Shown one piece after another: positions 9,940-17,806 of a DNA stretch of 64,000 bases. Position 1 is the stretch's first letter. The number at the start of each line of letters is the position of its first letter. The position numbers and the translations under genes are program-made. A model generated the notes under the pieces. That model was not told the DNA's origin. It ran no database searches and worked only from the letters and a program-made list of their open reading frames with translations. Origin of the DNA: Prauserella rugosa (lineage in GTDB: Bacteria; Actinomycetota; Actinomycetes; Mycobacteriales; Pseudonocardiaceae); NCBI RefSeq assembly GCF_000719975.1, contig NZ_JOIJ01000005.1:186001-250000 (forward strand), read 5' to 3'.

Positions 9940-10302
9940 TCACGGTGCCGTCAGGGTGTCGTCGTCGAACTCGGCAGGTGGCAGGTCGGCCACCGCCACC
10001 CAGCCCGAGGCGATGATCGCCGCCAGCGGGTCGTTCCAGAATTCCGGCCGTTCGTCGCCGGCCAGGTCGTCGGGGCGGATGGCGCAGACACGGCCGCTTC
10101 CCGGGCGATACATCACCAGCACCACGGGCGCGTCGTAGAGTCTCGCTCGTTCGATCGCGGAGCCGTAGGTCTCGGTGTCGAGGCACACCACGATCGTCGG
10201 CGGCGTCGTCTCCTGGTGAATACTCGCGAGCGCGTCGGCGCTGGCCGGTGTGCGGCACAGGTCCCTGATCGTCTGCACAGCGGCCTGGTAGTCGGGGTTC
10301 AC
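9940..10302 (-). CDS. Hypothetical protein (120 aa)
   Basis: I do not recognise a family. The GTG at 10302 is preceded by a good GAGGAGA ribosome site, which fixes the start and excludes a much longer in-frame extension of poor composition. The product is acidic and soluble with no membrane helix. It has an alternating hydrophobic core (PPTIVVCLDTETYGSAIERA, APVVLVMYRPGSGRVCAIR) and ends in FDDDTLTAP. It may form a small operon with the gene at 10371-10724. Confidence 0.6.
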   Translation of the reverse strand: MNPDYQAAVQTIRDLCRTPASADALASIHQETTPPTIVVCLDTETYGSAIERARLYDAPVVLVMYRPGSGRVCAIRPDDLAGDERPEFWNDPLAAIIASGWVAVADLPPAEFDDDTLTAP

Positions 10303-10370
10303 GGTTCTCCTCACGCCTGCGCTGTCGGCGGCATGGTCGGTTCGGGGACGGGCCGGATCGCTGGCGGCGC

Positions 10371-10724
10371 TCAGCGCCGGGAGCGACGGCGCCCGGGCGG
10401 GACACGGTGGCCGGAGGTCGCGGTGCATGTGCGGACGAGGCGCGCGGTCACTGTCGGGCCGCTGCGCACGAACCGCCCGGTTCGCGTCCATCCGGCATCG
10501 GCCAGGACCGCGTCGACGGCTCGGCCCCACTCGTCCCACGTCGATCCGTCGGGCACGGTGAACCATTCGATCGGCGCCCGCGAGGCGTCGCCGACCGGCA
10601 CGATCCACCCGGTGTCGGCGTGCGGTCCGTCCGTGTCGATCTGGAGCGTCGCCACGCACGCGGCGGTGCCTGCGGCGGAGACCGCGGCATCCGGCACGCC
10701 GACGAGCGTGTCACGGCTGCGCAC
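10371..10724 (-). CDS. Hypothetical protein (117 aa)
   Basis: No family is recognised. The middle of the protein has a convincing protein-like pattern (ATLQIDTDGPHADTGWIVPV, PIEWFTVPDGSTWDEWGRAV, DAVLADAGWTRTGRFV), whereas the alternative frames give Arg-rich shadow peptides. The last ~15 residues are Arg-rich. It lies 68 bases upstream of the other unknown gene on the same strand, probably co-transcribed. The start is uncertain: ATG at 10724 is the first choice, and no strong ribosome site decides it. Confidence 0.5.
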   Translation of the reverse strand: MRSRDTLVGVPDAAVSAAGTAACVATLQIDTDGPHADTGWIVPVGDASRAPIEWFTVPDGSTWDEWGRAVDAVLADAGWTRTGRFVRSGPTVTARLVRTCTATSGHRVPPGRRRSRR

Positions 10725-10924
10725 AGTGAGGTTCTTTCCGGTGTTCGACGCGTAGGCGTGGAATTACAACCCATTCGATCCGGCGAATTCAATAACCTGT
10801 GACGTGAACTGTCAATGATGACGCTTTAATCTACGAACAAAGAATCTTCTGTGGAAACAATTTCGGCGTGCGATTGATTCGGCAGAAGTGGGCCTGCGGC
10901 TGCCGGAGACTCCATGGCTTGACG

Positions 10925-10964
10925 GGCAACCATAAGGTTGCCTAGCCTGCCCATAGGCAACCTT
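10925..10964. promoter_or_regulatory. Inverted-repeat operator before the ArsR-SRPBCC gene
   Basis: A perfect 10-bp inverted repeat (AAGGTTGCCT at 10934-10943 with AGGCAACCTT at 10955-10964, 11-base spacer) is joined by a third half-site, GGCAACC at 10925-10931. The third half-site pairs with GGTTGCC at 10936-10942. It lies 27 bases before the start codon. Overlapping half-sites of this kind fit binding by a dimeric ArsR-type regulator, most likely the adjacent product repressing its own gene. Confidence 0.6.
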
Positions 10965-10990
10965 GTGATTGCGCATGGATGGAGGTGGGC

Positions 10991-11752
10991 ATGGACGCGT
11001 TCAAGGCGCTGGCCGACCCCAGTCGCAGGCGGCTGCTGGACCGGCTGAACGCTCAGAACGGACAGAGCCTCCGCGAGCTCGGCGACGGCCTCGGCATGAC
11101 GCGGCAGGCGGTCACGAAACATCTCGCTGTCCTCATCGAGGCGAATCTCGTGACGATCGTGCGCCATGGCCGAGAACGATTGCATTACCTGAATCCCGCG
11201 CCCATCAACGAGATCGCCGGCCGCTGGATCGGCAAGTACGACCGCGAACGACTCGACGCGCTCGAGGATCTGAAACGAGCACTGGAGGAGCCAGCGATGA
11301 GCAAGCCCACGTTCGTCTACGTCACCTACATCAAGACAACGCCCGAGAAGCTCTGGCAGGCGCTGACCGATCCCGCATTCATTCGGCGCTGGTTCGGCGG
11401 GATGAGTATGGAGTCCGATTGGAAGCCGGGATCGCCCATCATCGCTGTCGACCCGGACGGCACCCGCGTCGAAACCGGCGAGGTCGTGCTCGAATCCGAA
11501 CCGGGTAAGCGGTTGTCCTACACGTTCAAGGTCACGGCCGAGGCGGGCAGTGCGTATGCCGAACTGGCCGAGGAGCCACCGTCGCGGGTCACGTTCGAGC
11601 TGGAACAGGACGGCGACACCGTCAAGCTCACGCTCGTCCACGACGATTTCGTCGGGCCCGAGAGCAAGGTGCTCGAATCGGTGCGGCAGGGGTGGCCGGC
11701 GTTCATGTCGAGTCTGAAGTCGTTGCTGGAGACCGGCGAACCACTGCCGTGA
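10991..11752 (+). CDS. ArsR-type HTH fused to SRPBCC (AHSA1-like) domain
   Basis: A 253-residue fusion. Residues 1-95 are an ArsR winged helix (AFKALADPSRRRLLDRL, LGMTRQAVTKHLAVLIEANL, RERLHYLNPAPINEI). Residues ~100-250 are an SRPBCC/Activator-of-Hsp90 fold (VYVTYIKTTPEKLWQALTDP, FIRRWFGG, FELEQDGDTVKLTLVHDDF, GWPAFMSSLKSLLETGE). These two domains are more often separate adjacent genes, so the SRPBCC cavity may sense a small hydrophobic ligand for the DNA-binding part. ATG at 10991 is chosen over 10979 because GGAGGTGGGC lies directly before it. A strong inverted repeat precedes the gene. Confidence 0.85.
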   Translation: MDAFKALADPSRRRLLDRLNAQNGQSLRELGDGLGMTRQAVTKHLAVLIEANLVTIVRHGRERLHYLNPAPINEIAGRWIGKYDRERLDALEDLKRALEEPAMSKPTFVYVTYIKTTPEKLWQALTDPAFIRRWFGGMSMESDWKPGSPIIAVDPDGTRVETGEVVLESEPGKRLSYTFKVTAEAGSAYAELAEEPPSRVTFELEQDGDTVKLTLVHDDFVGPESKVLESVRQGWPAFMSSLKSLLETGEPLP

Positions 11753-11780
11753 GGTGGTGCGATTCCGCGTGAGGGCAGTC

Positions 11781-11815
11781 GTCCGGCGCCGCAGCGTGTG
11801 GCCACGGCGCCGGAC
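11781..11815. terminator. GC-rich hairpin between convergent genes
   Basis: A perfect 11-bp stem (GTCCGGCGCCG at 11781-11791 with CGGCGCCGGAC at 11805-11815) has a 13-base loop. It starts 29 bases after the ArsR-SRPBCC stop and faces the opposing peptidase gene. There is no T-run. It could stop transcription from both sides. Confidence 0.5.
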
Positions 11816-11863
11816 GGTGCGGTGCACGAGGTGAGCCCTGCGTGACGAGGACTCGCCACCGGG

Positions 11864-13345
11864 TCAGCGGTTGGACGCCGACTTCACGAACGCACCGAGG
11901 TCCTTGCCCTGCTGGATCCTCGACGGTTCGTGCACGTACATCATGTGGCCTGCCGGGTAGTACGCCGTCTCCACATTGGACCGCAGCTCGTCGGGGATCC
12001 GGAGCTGGGCGAGGACGTGCTCGGCCGCGTAGTACGGGGTGGCACCGTCGTAGTGGCCGAGCGCGACATGCACCTTCAGGTGCGGGTTCTCGCGCATCGC
12101 GCCGCTGAGCGACTCCACCACGGACACGGCCCTGCCCTCGAAGTCCGAGTACGACCAGGCCTTGTTGACGTCGGTCGAGAGGATCTCGTACGGCAGGTCG
12201 CTGACATAGTCGAGTTCGGCGCGGACGTAGTGGTTGAACGCGGCCGAGTAGGCGCCGATGATGCGCGACACCGAGGCGTCGTCGCTCATGTGCTCCCTGC
12301 CGCCGTCGGGCTCCCAGGTGGTGAACCGCCCGTCCATCCGGCCGGTCACCAGCCCCTCGTCCCGCAGCAGCTCGGTGAAGAAGCGCACGTGCTCGATGCG
12401 CAGGTTGACCCGGTCGACGTAGGACTCGGACAGGCCGGTCAGTTCGGCCAGCTTGGCGACGATCTCGGCGCGCTCCTCGCCGTCGAGGCGGGCGCCGCGT
12501 TGCAGGGCCCAGAGCAGGTCCCTCGACGCGAACTCCTCGGCCTCGGCCAGGACGTCGTCGAGTTCCCGGTCACCGTGTTTGCCGTGGTAGTGGGCGATCG
12601 CGGCGTAGGTGGGCACGAACAGCGTGTAGGGCAGGTCGTTGCCCTCGGTGAACCGGATCGTGCCCATGTCGAGCACCGACGAGATCAGCAGCAGTCCGTT
12701 CAGGTACAGGCCGTGGCGGCTCTGCAGATGTGCGGCGAGCGCGGCGGCCCGCAGCGTCCCGTACGACTCACCCGCGACGAACTTCGGCGAGAGCCAGCGC
12801 TGGTTGCGGGAGGTCCACAGGCGGATCACCTCGCCGACGGATTCCACGTCCGGCGTGAACCCGTGGTAGTCCGCGGGCTTCTCACCGCTGGCCGCGCGCG
12901 AGTACCCGGTCGACACCGGGTCGATGAACACGAGGTCGCTGTGTGCCAGCAGCGTGTCGGCGTTGTCGACGATTCGGTACGGCGGCGGTTCCGGGTCGTC
13001 GACGTCGCCCGAGACCACGCGCCGCGGTCCGAGGACACCCATGTGCAGCCAGATGCTCGACGAGCCGGGGCCGCCGTTGAACGCGAACGTGACCGGCCGG
13101 GTCGTGGGGTCGGCACCGTCCAACGTGTAGGCCGTCACGTACACCTCGGCCTTCGGCTTGTGGCCGTCGAACGCGCCGTCGGTGAGGACCTCCTTGCGCA
13201 GCACGACCCTGCCGGTCTGCGCCGTGTACGCGAGCTTGCGGCGTTTGACGGTGATCGAGTGCTGGGTGGTGACGAGGTCGTCGGTCGGCTCCGTGGCGCC
13301 CTCGGTCTCGGGTTTGCTGTCGGCTGTGTCTTGCGTGTCTGGCAT
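11864..13345 (-). CDS. S10-like serine carboxypeptidase family protein
   Basis: A 493-residue alpha/beta-hydrolase of the S10 peptidase type. Landmarks: oxyanion region TFAFNGGPGSSSIWLHMG (residues ~75-92), FIDPVSTGYSRA, nucleophile GESYGTLRAAALA (~180), FNHYVRAELDYVSDLPY, GHYDGATPYYAAEHVLAQL and catalytic His in YYPAGHMMYVHEPS. No signal peptide is visible (the N-terminus is acidic: PDTQDTADSKPETEG), so cytoplasmic action is likely, unlike eukaryotic S10 enzymes. The substrate is unknown. It converges with the ArsR-SRPBCC gene and diverges from the glycosyltransferase. Confidence 0.85.
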   Translation of the reverse strand: MPDTQDTADSKPETEGATEPTDDLVTTQHSITVKRRKLAYTAQTGRVVLRKEVLTDGAFDGHKPKAEVYVTAYTLDGADPTTRPVTFAFNGGPGSSSIWLHMGVLGPRRVVSGDVDDPEPPPYRIVDNADTLLAHSDLVFIDPVSTGYSRAASGEKPADYHGFTPDVESVGEVIRLWTSRNQRWLSPKFVAGESYGTLRAAALAAHLQSRHGLYLNGLLLISSVLDMGTIRFTEGNDLPYTLFVPTYAAIAHYHGKHGDRELDDVLAEAEEFASRDLLWALQRGARLDGEERAEIVAKLAELTGLSESYVDRVNLRIEHVRFFTELLRDEGLVTGRMDGRFTTWEPDGGREHMSDDASVSRIIGAYSAAFNHYVRAELDYVSDLPYEILSTDVNKAWSYSDFEGRAVSVVESLSGAMRENPHLKVHVALGHYDGATPYYAAEHVLAQLRIPDELRSNVETAYYPAGHMMYVHEPSRIQQGKDLGAFVKSASNR

Positions 13346-13454
13346 GGGTACAACCTATGCCGATCGGTGCCTGCTCGTCCGGAGATCCACGGCCGGTTCA
13401 CGCGTGGCGGAAAAACGCTCGGCCGTGCGCCGCGGTGACTGGGACGATGCGGCC

Positions 13455-14618
13455 ATGCGCTTCGTCATGGCGGGCGTGACCGCGCCCAGTCACGTGTATC
13501 CGGGTTTGGGGCTGATCGCCGAACTCGTCGCCCGTGGTCACCGGGTCACGTACGTCGTCGGCGACCGACTGGCCGAGCTCGTGGCCGCGACCGGCGCGGA
13601 GGTGGTCACGCACGACTCCGTCATGCCGGGGGCCGACGAGCACTGGCCCGACGACGTCGGCGAGGCGATGCAGGTGTTCCTCGACGACGCCATGACCGTG
13701 CTGCCCGTCGTGCTGGGCATCGACCGGCCGGACGCGGTCCTCTACGACATCGGCGGGTTCGCGGGCCGGGTCGCCGCACACCGGTGGAACGTGCCCGCCG
13801 TGCAGCTGTCCACCGCCTACGTCGCGTGGGAGGGCATGGCCGAGGAGATGGCGGAGTTCGACGAACAGGTGAAGGCGTCGCCGTCGGGTGCTCGGTACTA
13901 CGCGACCGTGCGCGCGTGGCTCGACGAGAACGGCCTCGGCCTCGACGCCGACGAGTTCCTCGGATCGCCGCCGGCGTGCGTGGTGCTGATCCCGCGGGTC
14001 CTGCAGCCCAACGCCGACCGGGTCGCCGACCGCTACGTGTTCGCCGGACCGTGCATCGATCCGGCCCGGCGCACCGGCTGGACGCCCGACCCGGGAGACG
14101 ACCGCACGCTCGTCTACGTCGCGCTGGGCACGTCGTACACCCAGCGACCGGACATCTATCGGGCCTGCATCGACGGCCTGGCCGGCGACTACCGTGTCGT
14201 GCTCGCCACGGGGAAGGTCGACCCGGCGGAGCTCGGCCCGCTGCCCGACGGGGTGACCGCGGCGCGCAGCCGGCCACAGCTGGACGTGCTGGAGCACGCG
14301 TCGGTGTTCGTCAGCCACGCGGGGATGGGCAGCGCCGCCGAGTCACTGTGGTTCGGAGTGCCGACCGTGCTCGTCCCGCAGGCCGTCGACCAGTCGACCA
14401 ACGCCGACATGCTCGTGTCGGTCGGCACCGGGGTGCGTCCCGCCGAGCCGTGGACGGCCGGCAGCCTGCGGGCGGCCGTCGACGAGGCGGCCGCCAAGGC
14501 AGGCCGTGCGGCGCAGGTGCGTGCCGAGGTACGTCGCAACGGCGGGGTGGCCCGTGCCGCCGACGCCGTGGAACGGCTGTCCGGCGAGAATGGCGTGCGT
14601 GGTGCGGACACTCGCTGA
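13455..14618 (+). CDS. MGT-family (GT1) glycosyltransferase
   Basis: A 387-residue GT-B enzyme of the macrolide/UDP-glycosyltransferase type. The N-terminal acceptor domain begins RFVMAGVTAPSHVYPGLGLI (residues 2-21). The C-terminal nucleotide-sugar site has VFVSHAGMGSAAESLWFGVP followed by TVLVPQAVDQSTNADMLV (~290-330), with the expected His-Ala-Gly motif and DQ pair. The ATG at 13455 is chosen because the alignable N-terminus starts there. Its 3' end overlaps the uracil-DNA glycosylase gene by 29 bases. No natural-product genes adjoin, so it may inactivate a xenobiotic, but the acceptor is unknown. Confidence 0.8.
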   Translation: MRFVMAGVTAPSHVYPGLGLIAELVARGHRVTYVVGDRLAELVAATGAEVVTHDSVMPGADEHWPDDVGEAMQVFLDDAMTVLPVVLGIDRPDAVLYDIGGFAGRVAAHRWNVPAVQLSTAYVAWEGMAEEMAEFDEQVKASPSGARYYATVRAWLDENGLGLDADEFLGSPPACVVLIPRVLQPNADRVADRYVFAGPCIDPARRTGWTPDPGDDRTLVYVALGTSYTQRPDIYRACIDGLAGDYRVVLATGKVDPAELGPLPDGVTAARSRPQLDVLEHASVFVSHAGMGSAAESLWFGVPTVLVPQAVDQSTNADMLVSVGTGVRPAEPWTAGSLRAAVDEAAAKAGRAAQVRAEVRRNGGVARAADAVERLSGENGVRGADTR

Positions 14619-15300
14619 CCTCGACCGAGAGCTGATCGACTGCCGCGCGTGCCCGCGGCTTGTGGAATGGCGCGAGCACGTCGCGGTGACGAAACGTGCT
14701 GCCTTCGCCGACGAGACGTACTGGGGCAGGCCGGTGCCCGGGTTCGGGCCTGCCGACGCGCGACTGGTGATCGTCGGCCTCGCGCCCGCCGCGCACGGCG
14801 CCAACCGCACGGGACGGATGTTCACCGGCGACCGTTCCGGCGACGTGCTGTACCAGGCCCTGTACGACGTCGGCCTCGCGTCGCAGCCGACGGCGAGCCA
14901 CGTCGGGGACGGCCTCGAGCTGTACGGAACGCGGATCACCTCACCGGTGCACTGCGCGCCGCCCGCCAACAAACCCACGCCCGCCGAACGCGACACGTGC
15001 GGTGGCTGGCTCGCCGACGAGCTCGACCTCCTCGCGCCCACGATGCGCGCGATCGTCGTGCTCGGCGGATTCGGATGGCAGGCGCTGCTGCCGATCCTCG
15101 CGCGGGCCGGCTGGCAGGTGCCGCGCCCGCGTCCGGTGTTCGGCCACGCGGCGCACGTCGAGCTCGCCGGACCGGCGCCACTGCACCTCGTCGGCTGCTA
15201 CCACGTCAGCCAGCAGAACACCTTCACCGGACGGCTCACCCCGGAGATGCTCCGCGGCGTGCTCGAGCAGGCGAAGACGCTCGCCGGGCTCGGCGGTTGA
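14590..15300 (+). CDS. Uracil-DNA glycosylase, family 5 (UdgB-like)
   Basis: A 236-residue base-excision repair enzyme. An iron-sulfur Cys pair sits at the N-terminus (ELIDCRACPRLVEW). Family 5 motif A is GLAPAAHGANRTGRMFTGD (residues ~57-75), and the second site is GCYHVSQQNTFTGRLTP (~205-221). SPVHCAPPANKPTP provides another conserved Cys. Motif A lacks the polar catalytic residue of family 4, which is characteristic of the broad-specificity family 5. The ATG at 14590 lies within the end of the glycosyltransferase gene. Confidence 0.88.
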   Translation: MACVVRTLADLDRELIDCRACPRLVEWREHVAVTKRAAFADETYWGRPVPGFGPADARLVIVGLAPAAHGANRTGRMFTGDRSGDVLYQALYDVGLASQPTASHVGDGLELYGTRITSPVHCAPPANKPTPAERDTCGGWLADELDLLAPTMRAIVVLGGFGWQALLPILARAGWQVPRPRPVFGHAAHVELAGPAPLHLVGCYHVSQQNTFTGRLTPEMLRGVLEQAKTLAGLGG

Positions 15301-15467
15301 CTCGACCGGAACTGGTCAAGGACGCGCTTGCGCGCGAGGCCTGGGAACGAGGGCAGTCGCTGCAGGCCTTCCTACTGGGCGTGTTGCAACGGCAGGCCGC
15401 GTTCAGTGGTAATCGGCAGCTGTTCGCGGAGATCGAACGGGATCTGACCGCGGGTGGCGCCGCGTGA
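15297..15467 (+). pseudogene. VapB/FitA-like antitoxin remnant
   Basis: An in-frame stretch of 56 residues overlaps the UDG stop and contains VKDALAREAWERGQSLQAFL followed by LGVLQRQAAF and a terminal LFAEIERDLTAG. This is the pattern of the second half of a VapB/FitA ribbon-helix-helix antitoxin. The N-terminal beta strand (normally an I-x-V-R-N-L/V-P-type segment) is missing, and the only start is a TTG fused to the upstream stop. It is followed directly by a truncated VapC. It looks like a decayed toxin-antitoxin pair, although a short expressed antitoxin is not excluded. Confidence 0.55.
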
Positions 15468-15616
15468 TCCGGATGTGGCAGTTGCGCGACGCCATCAGCG
15501 GATACGACGCGGCGTACGCCGCGTTGGCGCAGGCGCGTGGCATTCCGCTCGTGACCGCCGATGCGCGGCGTGCGCGCGCGGCCACCGGCCAGTGTCGCGT
15601 GGAACTGGTCGCGTAG
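15464..15616 (+). pseudogene. C-terminal remnant of a VapC-type PIN toxin
   Basis: A 50-residue reading frame overlaps the VapB-like stop by 4 bases (GTGA). It contains MWQLRDAISGYDAAYAALA, RGIPLVTADARRARA and VELVA, matching the last third of VapC PIN ribonucleases: the Y-D-A-A-Y-x-A-L-A helix and the L-V/L-T-x-D acid position. A full VapC has about 130 residues, so the first two thirds, with the first catalytic acids, are gone. It should be inactive. Confidence 0.65.
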
Positions 15617-15697
15617 CGTGGACGTGTGCCGGTGCGGCATCGAGCCCTGTGTGTCGAGCGCCCCGGTGGTCGGTTTCGTGGCCGTAAGGTGCCGGTC

Positions 15698-16054
15698 ATG
15701 GCTGGATCGCGGGAGAGTCTTGCCGAGTCCGCTGTGTCACGACGACGCCGGGTCGTGGTCGTGGGGCTCACGCTCGTGGCGGCCGCATGCGCCGGCGTCG
15801 CGCTGTGGGGCATGCACGACCTGGTTATCGCGAAGCGTTGCTTGGACGGTGCTCTGTACCGCGACAGGTTCAACGGCGCGGCCATCACCCCGGACGCCTG
15901 TGTCATCGCCACCACGACGGGTTCGCCGATCCGGGTCGCGTTGAACGGGCCGTCGTTTGTGGGGACGCTGCTCGCGACGGTAGGAACGGTCGCCGCCGCC
16001 GTCGCGACGTTCGTCGCCGTCCGCCGTGTCCGCCGTGCCCACCGGGGAGCGTGA
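15698..16054 (+). CDS. Small membrane protein, function unknown
   Basis: A 118-residue protein with two predicted membrane helices: residues ~17-37 (VVVVGLTLVAAACAGVALWG) and ~85-106 (VGTLLATVGTVAAAVATFVA). Between them is an outside loop with two Cys residues (KRCLDGALYRDRFNGAAITP, DACVIATTTGS) that could form a disulfide. The C-terminus is Arg-rich. ATG at 15698 is chosen over an earlier GTG because the extra residues would be Arg/Cys-rich and lack a pattern. No family is recognised. Confidence 0.5.
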   Translation: MAGSRESLAESAVSRRRRVVVVGLTLVAAACAGVALWGMHDLVIAKRCLDGALYRDRFNGAAITPDACVIATTTGSPIRVALNGPSFVGTLLATVGTVAAAVATFVAVRRVRRAHRGA

Positions 16055-16258
16055 TGGTTCGGCGGGCTCGTGTCGTGCTGGCCGAGTTGCTGACCGTGGT
16101 TCGTGGACGTCCGCCGCGGGTCGGCCGCGACCCTTGCGAGACCCCTTAGGTCCGTGTAAAGGTCCTGTCAACTGAATCGTTTGCGAGAAGTTGGCGACAC
16201 CGGTCACACCTGGCCAACCCGGTGAGTGTGGGTTGCCGGCGAGTGGGAAACTGAACTC

Positions 16259-17581
16259 ATGGCAGTCAAGTCGGAACCGACGAGGATCCTCATCCTCGGC
16301 GGCGGATACGTCGGCCTCTACACGGCGCTGGGCCTCCAGAAGAAGCTGCGCGCCAACGAGGCGTCCGTGACGATCGTCGATCCGCAGCCGCACATGACCT
16401 ACCAGCCCTTCCTTCCGGAGGCGGCTGCCGGGTCCATCGAACCCCGGCACGTGGTGGTGCCGTTGCGCCGGGTTCTCCGACGCTGCCACGTGCTCACCGC
16501 CCGGGTGAACAAGGTCGAGCACGAGCGTAAGACCGTGACGGTCGAGGCGGCCGACGGGCACATCGAGCAGCTGGGCTACGACGTCCTCGTCGTGGCGCTC
16601 GGCTCGGTGCCGCGGCTGCTGCCGATCCCCGGTCTGGCCGAGCAGGGTATCGGCATCAAGACGGTCGGCGAGGCCATTTACCTGCGCAACCACGTGCTCA
16701 CCAAGCTCGACGAGGCGTCCAGCACGCTGGACCCCGACCTGCGCAAGCGCTTGCTGACGTTCACGGTCGTCGGCGGTGGCTTCGCTGGGATCGAGGCGCT
16801 CGCCGAGCTCGAGGACATGACCCGCTTCGCGACGCGCTACTACTCGAACATCGAGCCGGAGGACGTCCGGTGGGTGCTTGTCGAGGCCGCGGGCCGCATC
16901 CTGCCCGAGGTGCGCGACACGCTCGGCGTGTGGACGGTCGAGCAGCTCGAGAAGCGCGGCATCGAGGTCTACCTGTCGACGGCGGCGAAGTCGTTCGAGA
17001 ACGGCCACGTGGTGCTCTCGGACGGCACCGAGTTCGACAGCGACACCATCATCTGGACCGCGGGCGTCAAGGCGAACCCGGTCGTGGCCGGTTCCGACCT
17101 GCCCACCGACAAGCGGGGGCGGCTCGAGGCCACGGCGGCGCTGAACGTCGTCGGTCACTCGGACGTCTGGACCGCGGGTGACGTCGCCGCGGTGCCGGAC
17201 CTGTCGCGCACGGAGGACGACCCGACGGCGACGTGCCCGCCGAACGCCCAGCACGCCGTGCGGCAGGCCAGGCACCTGTCGAAGAACATCATCGCGTCGC
17301 TGCGGGGCGGCAAGCCGACGGACTACTACCACAAGAACCTCGGCGCGGTCGCCGGTCTCGGCCTGCACAAGGGCGTGGCCGACGCGATGAAGATGAAGAT
17401 CAAGGGCTTTCCCGCGTGGCTGTTCCACCGCGCGTACCACGTGCACGCGATGCCGACCTTCAACCGCAAGGTGCGCATCCTGCTCGACTGGGCGCTCGGT
17501 GGTCTGTTCCGCCGCGAGACGATCTCCCTCGGCCAGATCAACAACCCGAAGGAAGAGTTCACCCGCGCGTCGAAGTCCTGA
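16259..17581 (+). CDS. ndh: Type II NADH dehydrogenase (NDH-2)
   Basis: A 440-residue single-subunit, non-proton-pumping NADH:quinone oxidoreductase bound to the inner face of the membrane. FAD-binding GxGxxG-type loop: RILILGGGYVGLYTALGL (residues 9-26). NADH-binding loop: TFTVVGGGFAGIEALAEL (~165-182). FAD-contacting end of the second Rossmann domain: SDVWTAGDVAAVPD (~300). C-terminal amphipathic membrane anchor: FPAWLFHRAYHVHAMPTFNR and onward. The length and motif order match the family. The ATG at 16259 is preceded by GAGTGGGAAAC. It ends in a clear hairpin terminator. Confidence 0.9.
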   Translation: MAVKSEPTRILILGGGYVGLYTALGLQKKLRANEASVTIVDPQPHMTYQPFLPEAAAGSIEPRHVVVPLRRVLRRCHVLTARVNKVEHERKTVTVEAADGHIEQLGYDVLVVALGSVPRLLPIPGLAEQGIGIKTVGEAIYLRNHVLTKLDEASSTLDPDLRKRLLTFTVVGGGFAGIEALAELEDMTRFATRYYSNIEPEDVRWVLVEAAGRILPEVRDTLGVWTVEQLEKRGIEVYLSTAAKSFENGHVVLSDGTEFDSDTIIWTAGVKANPVVAGSDLPTDKRGRLEATAALNVVGHSDVWTAGDVAAVPDLSRTEDDPTATCPPNAQHAVRQARHLSKNIIASLRGGKPTDYYHKNLGAVAGLGLHKGVADAMKMKIKGFPAWLFHRAYHVHAMPTFNRKVRILLDWALGGLFRRETISLGQINNPKEEFTRASKS

Positions 17582-17607
17582 CCGCGCAGGCGTGAACCGC
17601 CTCACCG

Positions 17608-17647
17608 AAACCGGTCCCGGGAAGCTGTCCCGGGGCCGGTTTTCGTT
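17608..17647 (+). terminator. Rho-independent terminator of ndh
   Basis: A 14-bp stem with one G-T pair (17608-17621, AAACCGGTCCCGGG, with 17629-17642, CCCGGGGCCGGTTT) and a 7-base loop, followed by a T-rich run (TTTTCGTTTTCG). It starts 27 bases after the ndh stop and is the most canonical terminator in the window. Confidence 0.8.
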
Positions 17648-17722
17648 TTCGTAACCTCCGTACCAGCGGTTTCGTTATCGGGCCCGCCGCGCGTGCGACG
17701 GCACGGGGCATAAGCTGCAAGA

Positions 17723-17796
17723 GCCCCCGTAGCCCAACCGGCAGAGGCAGTCGACTTAAAATCGATCAAGTGCGGGTTCGAATCCCGTCGGGGGCA
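17723..17796 (+). tRNA. tRNA with UAA anticodon (Leu by codon), short variable arm
   Basis: A 74-base cloverleaf. The acceptor stem is GCCCCCG/CGGGGGC (17723-17729 with 17789-17795) with discriminator A at 17796. The anticodon arm is GTCGA-CTTAAAA-TCGAT, giving anticodon TAA, which reads the leucine codon UUA. The T arm is GCGGG-TTCGAAT-CCCGT. CCA is not encoded. Leucine tRNAs normally have a long (class II) variable arm; here only 5 bases (CAAGT) separate the anticodon and T stems, as in class I tRNAs. The D stem has three good pairs and a C-A mismatch. The anticodon says Leu but the structure is atypical, so charging by LeuRS is uncertain. Confidence 0.85.
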
Positions 17797-17806
17797 CTCC
17801 AAGGAT

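Noticed and set aside
16055..16149. Short frame starting MVRRARVVLAELLTVV after the small membrane protein gene
   Set aside because: Only about 30 codons, Arg-rich, with no ribosome site or pattern to support it.
15737..17605. A 622-codon open frame antisense to ndh
   Set aside because: Arg/Val/Leu/His-rich composition typical of shadow frames in GC-rich DNA; the plus strand encodes an unmistakable NDH-2.
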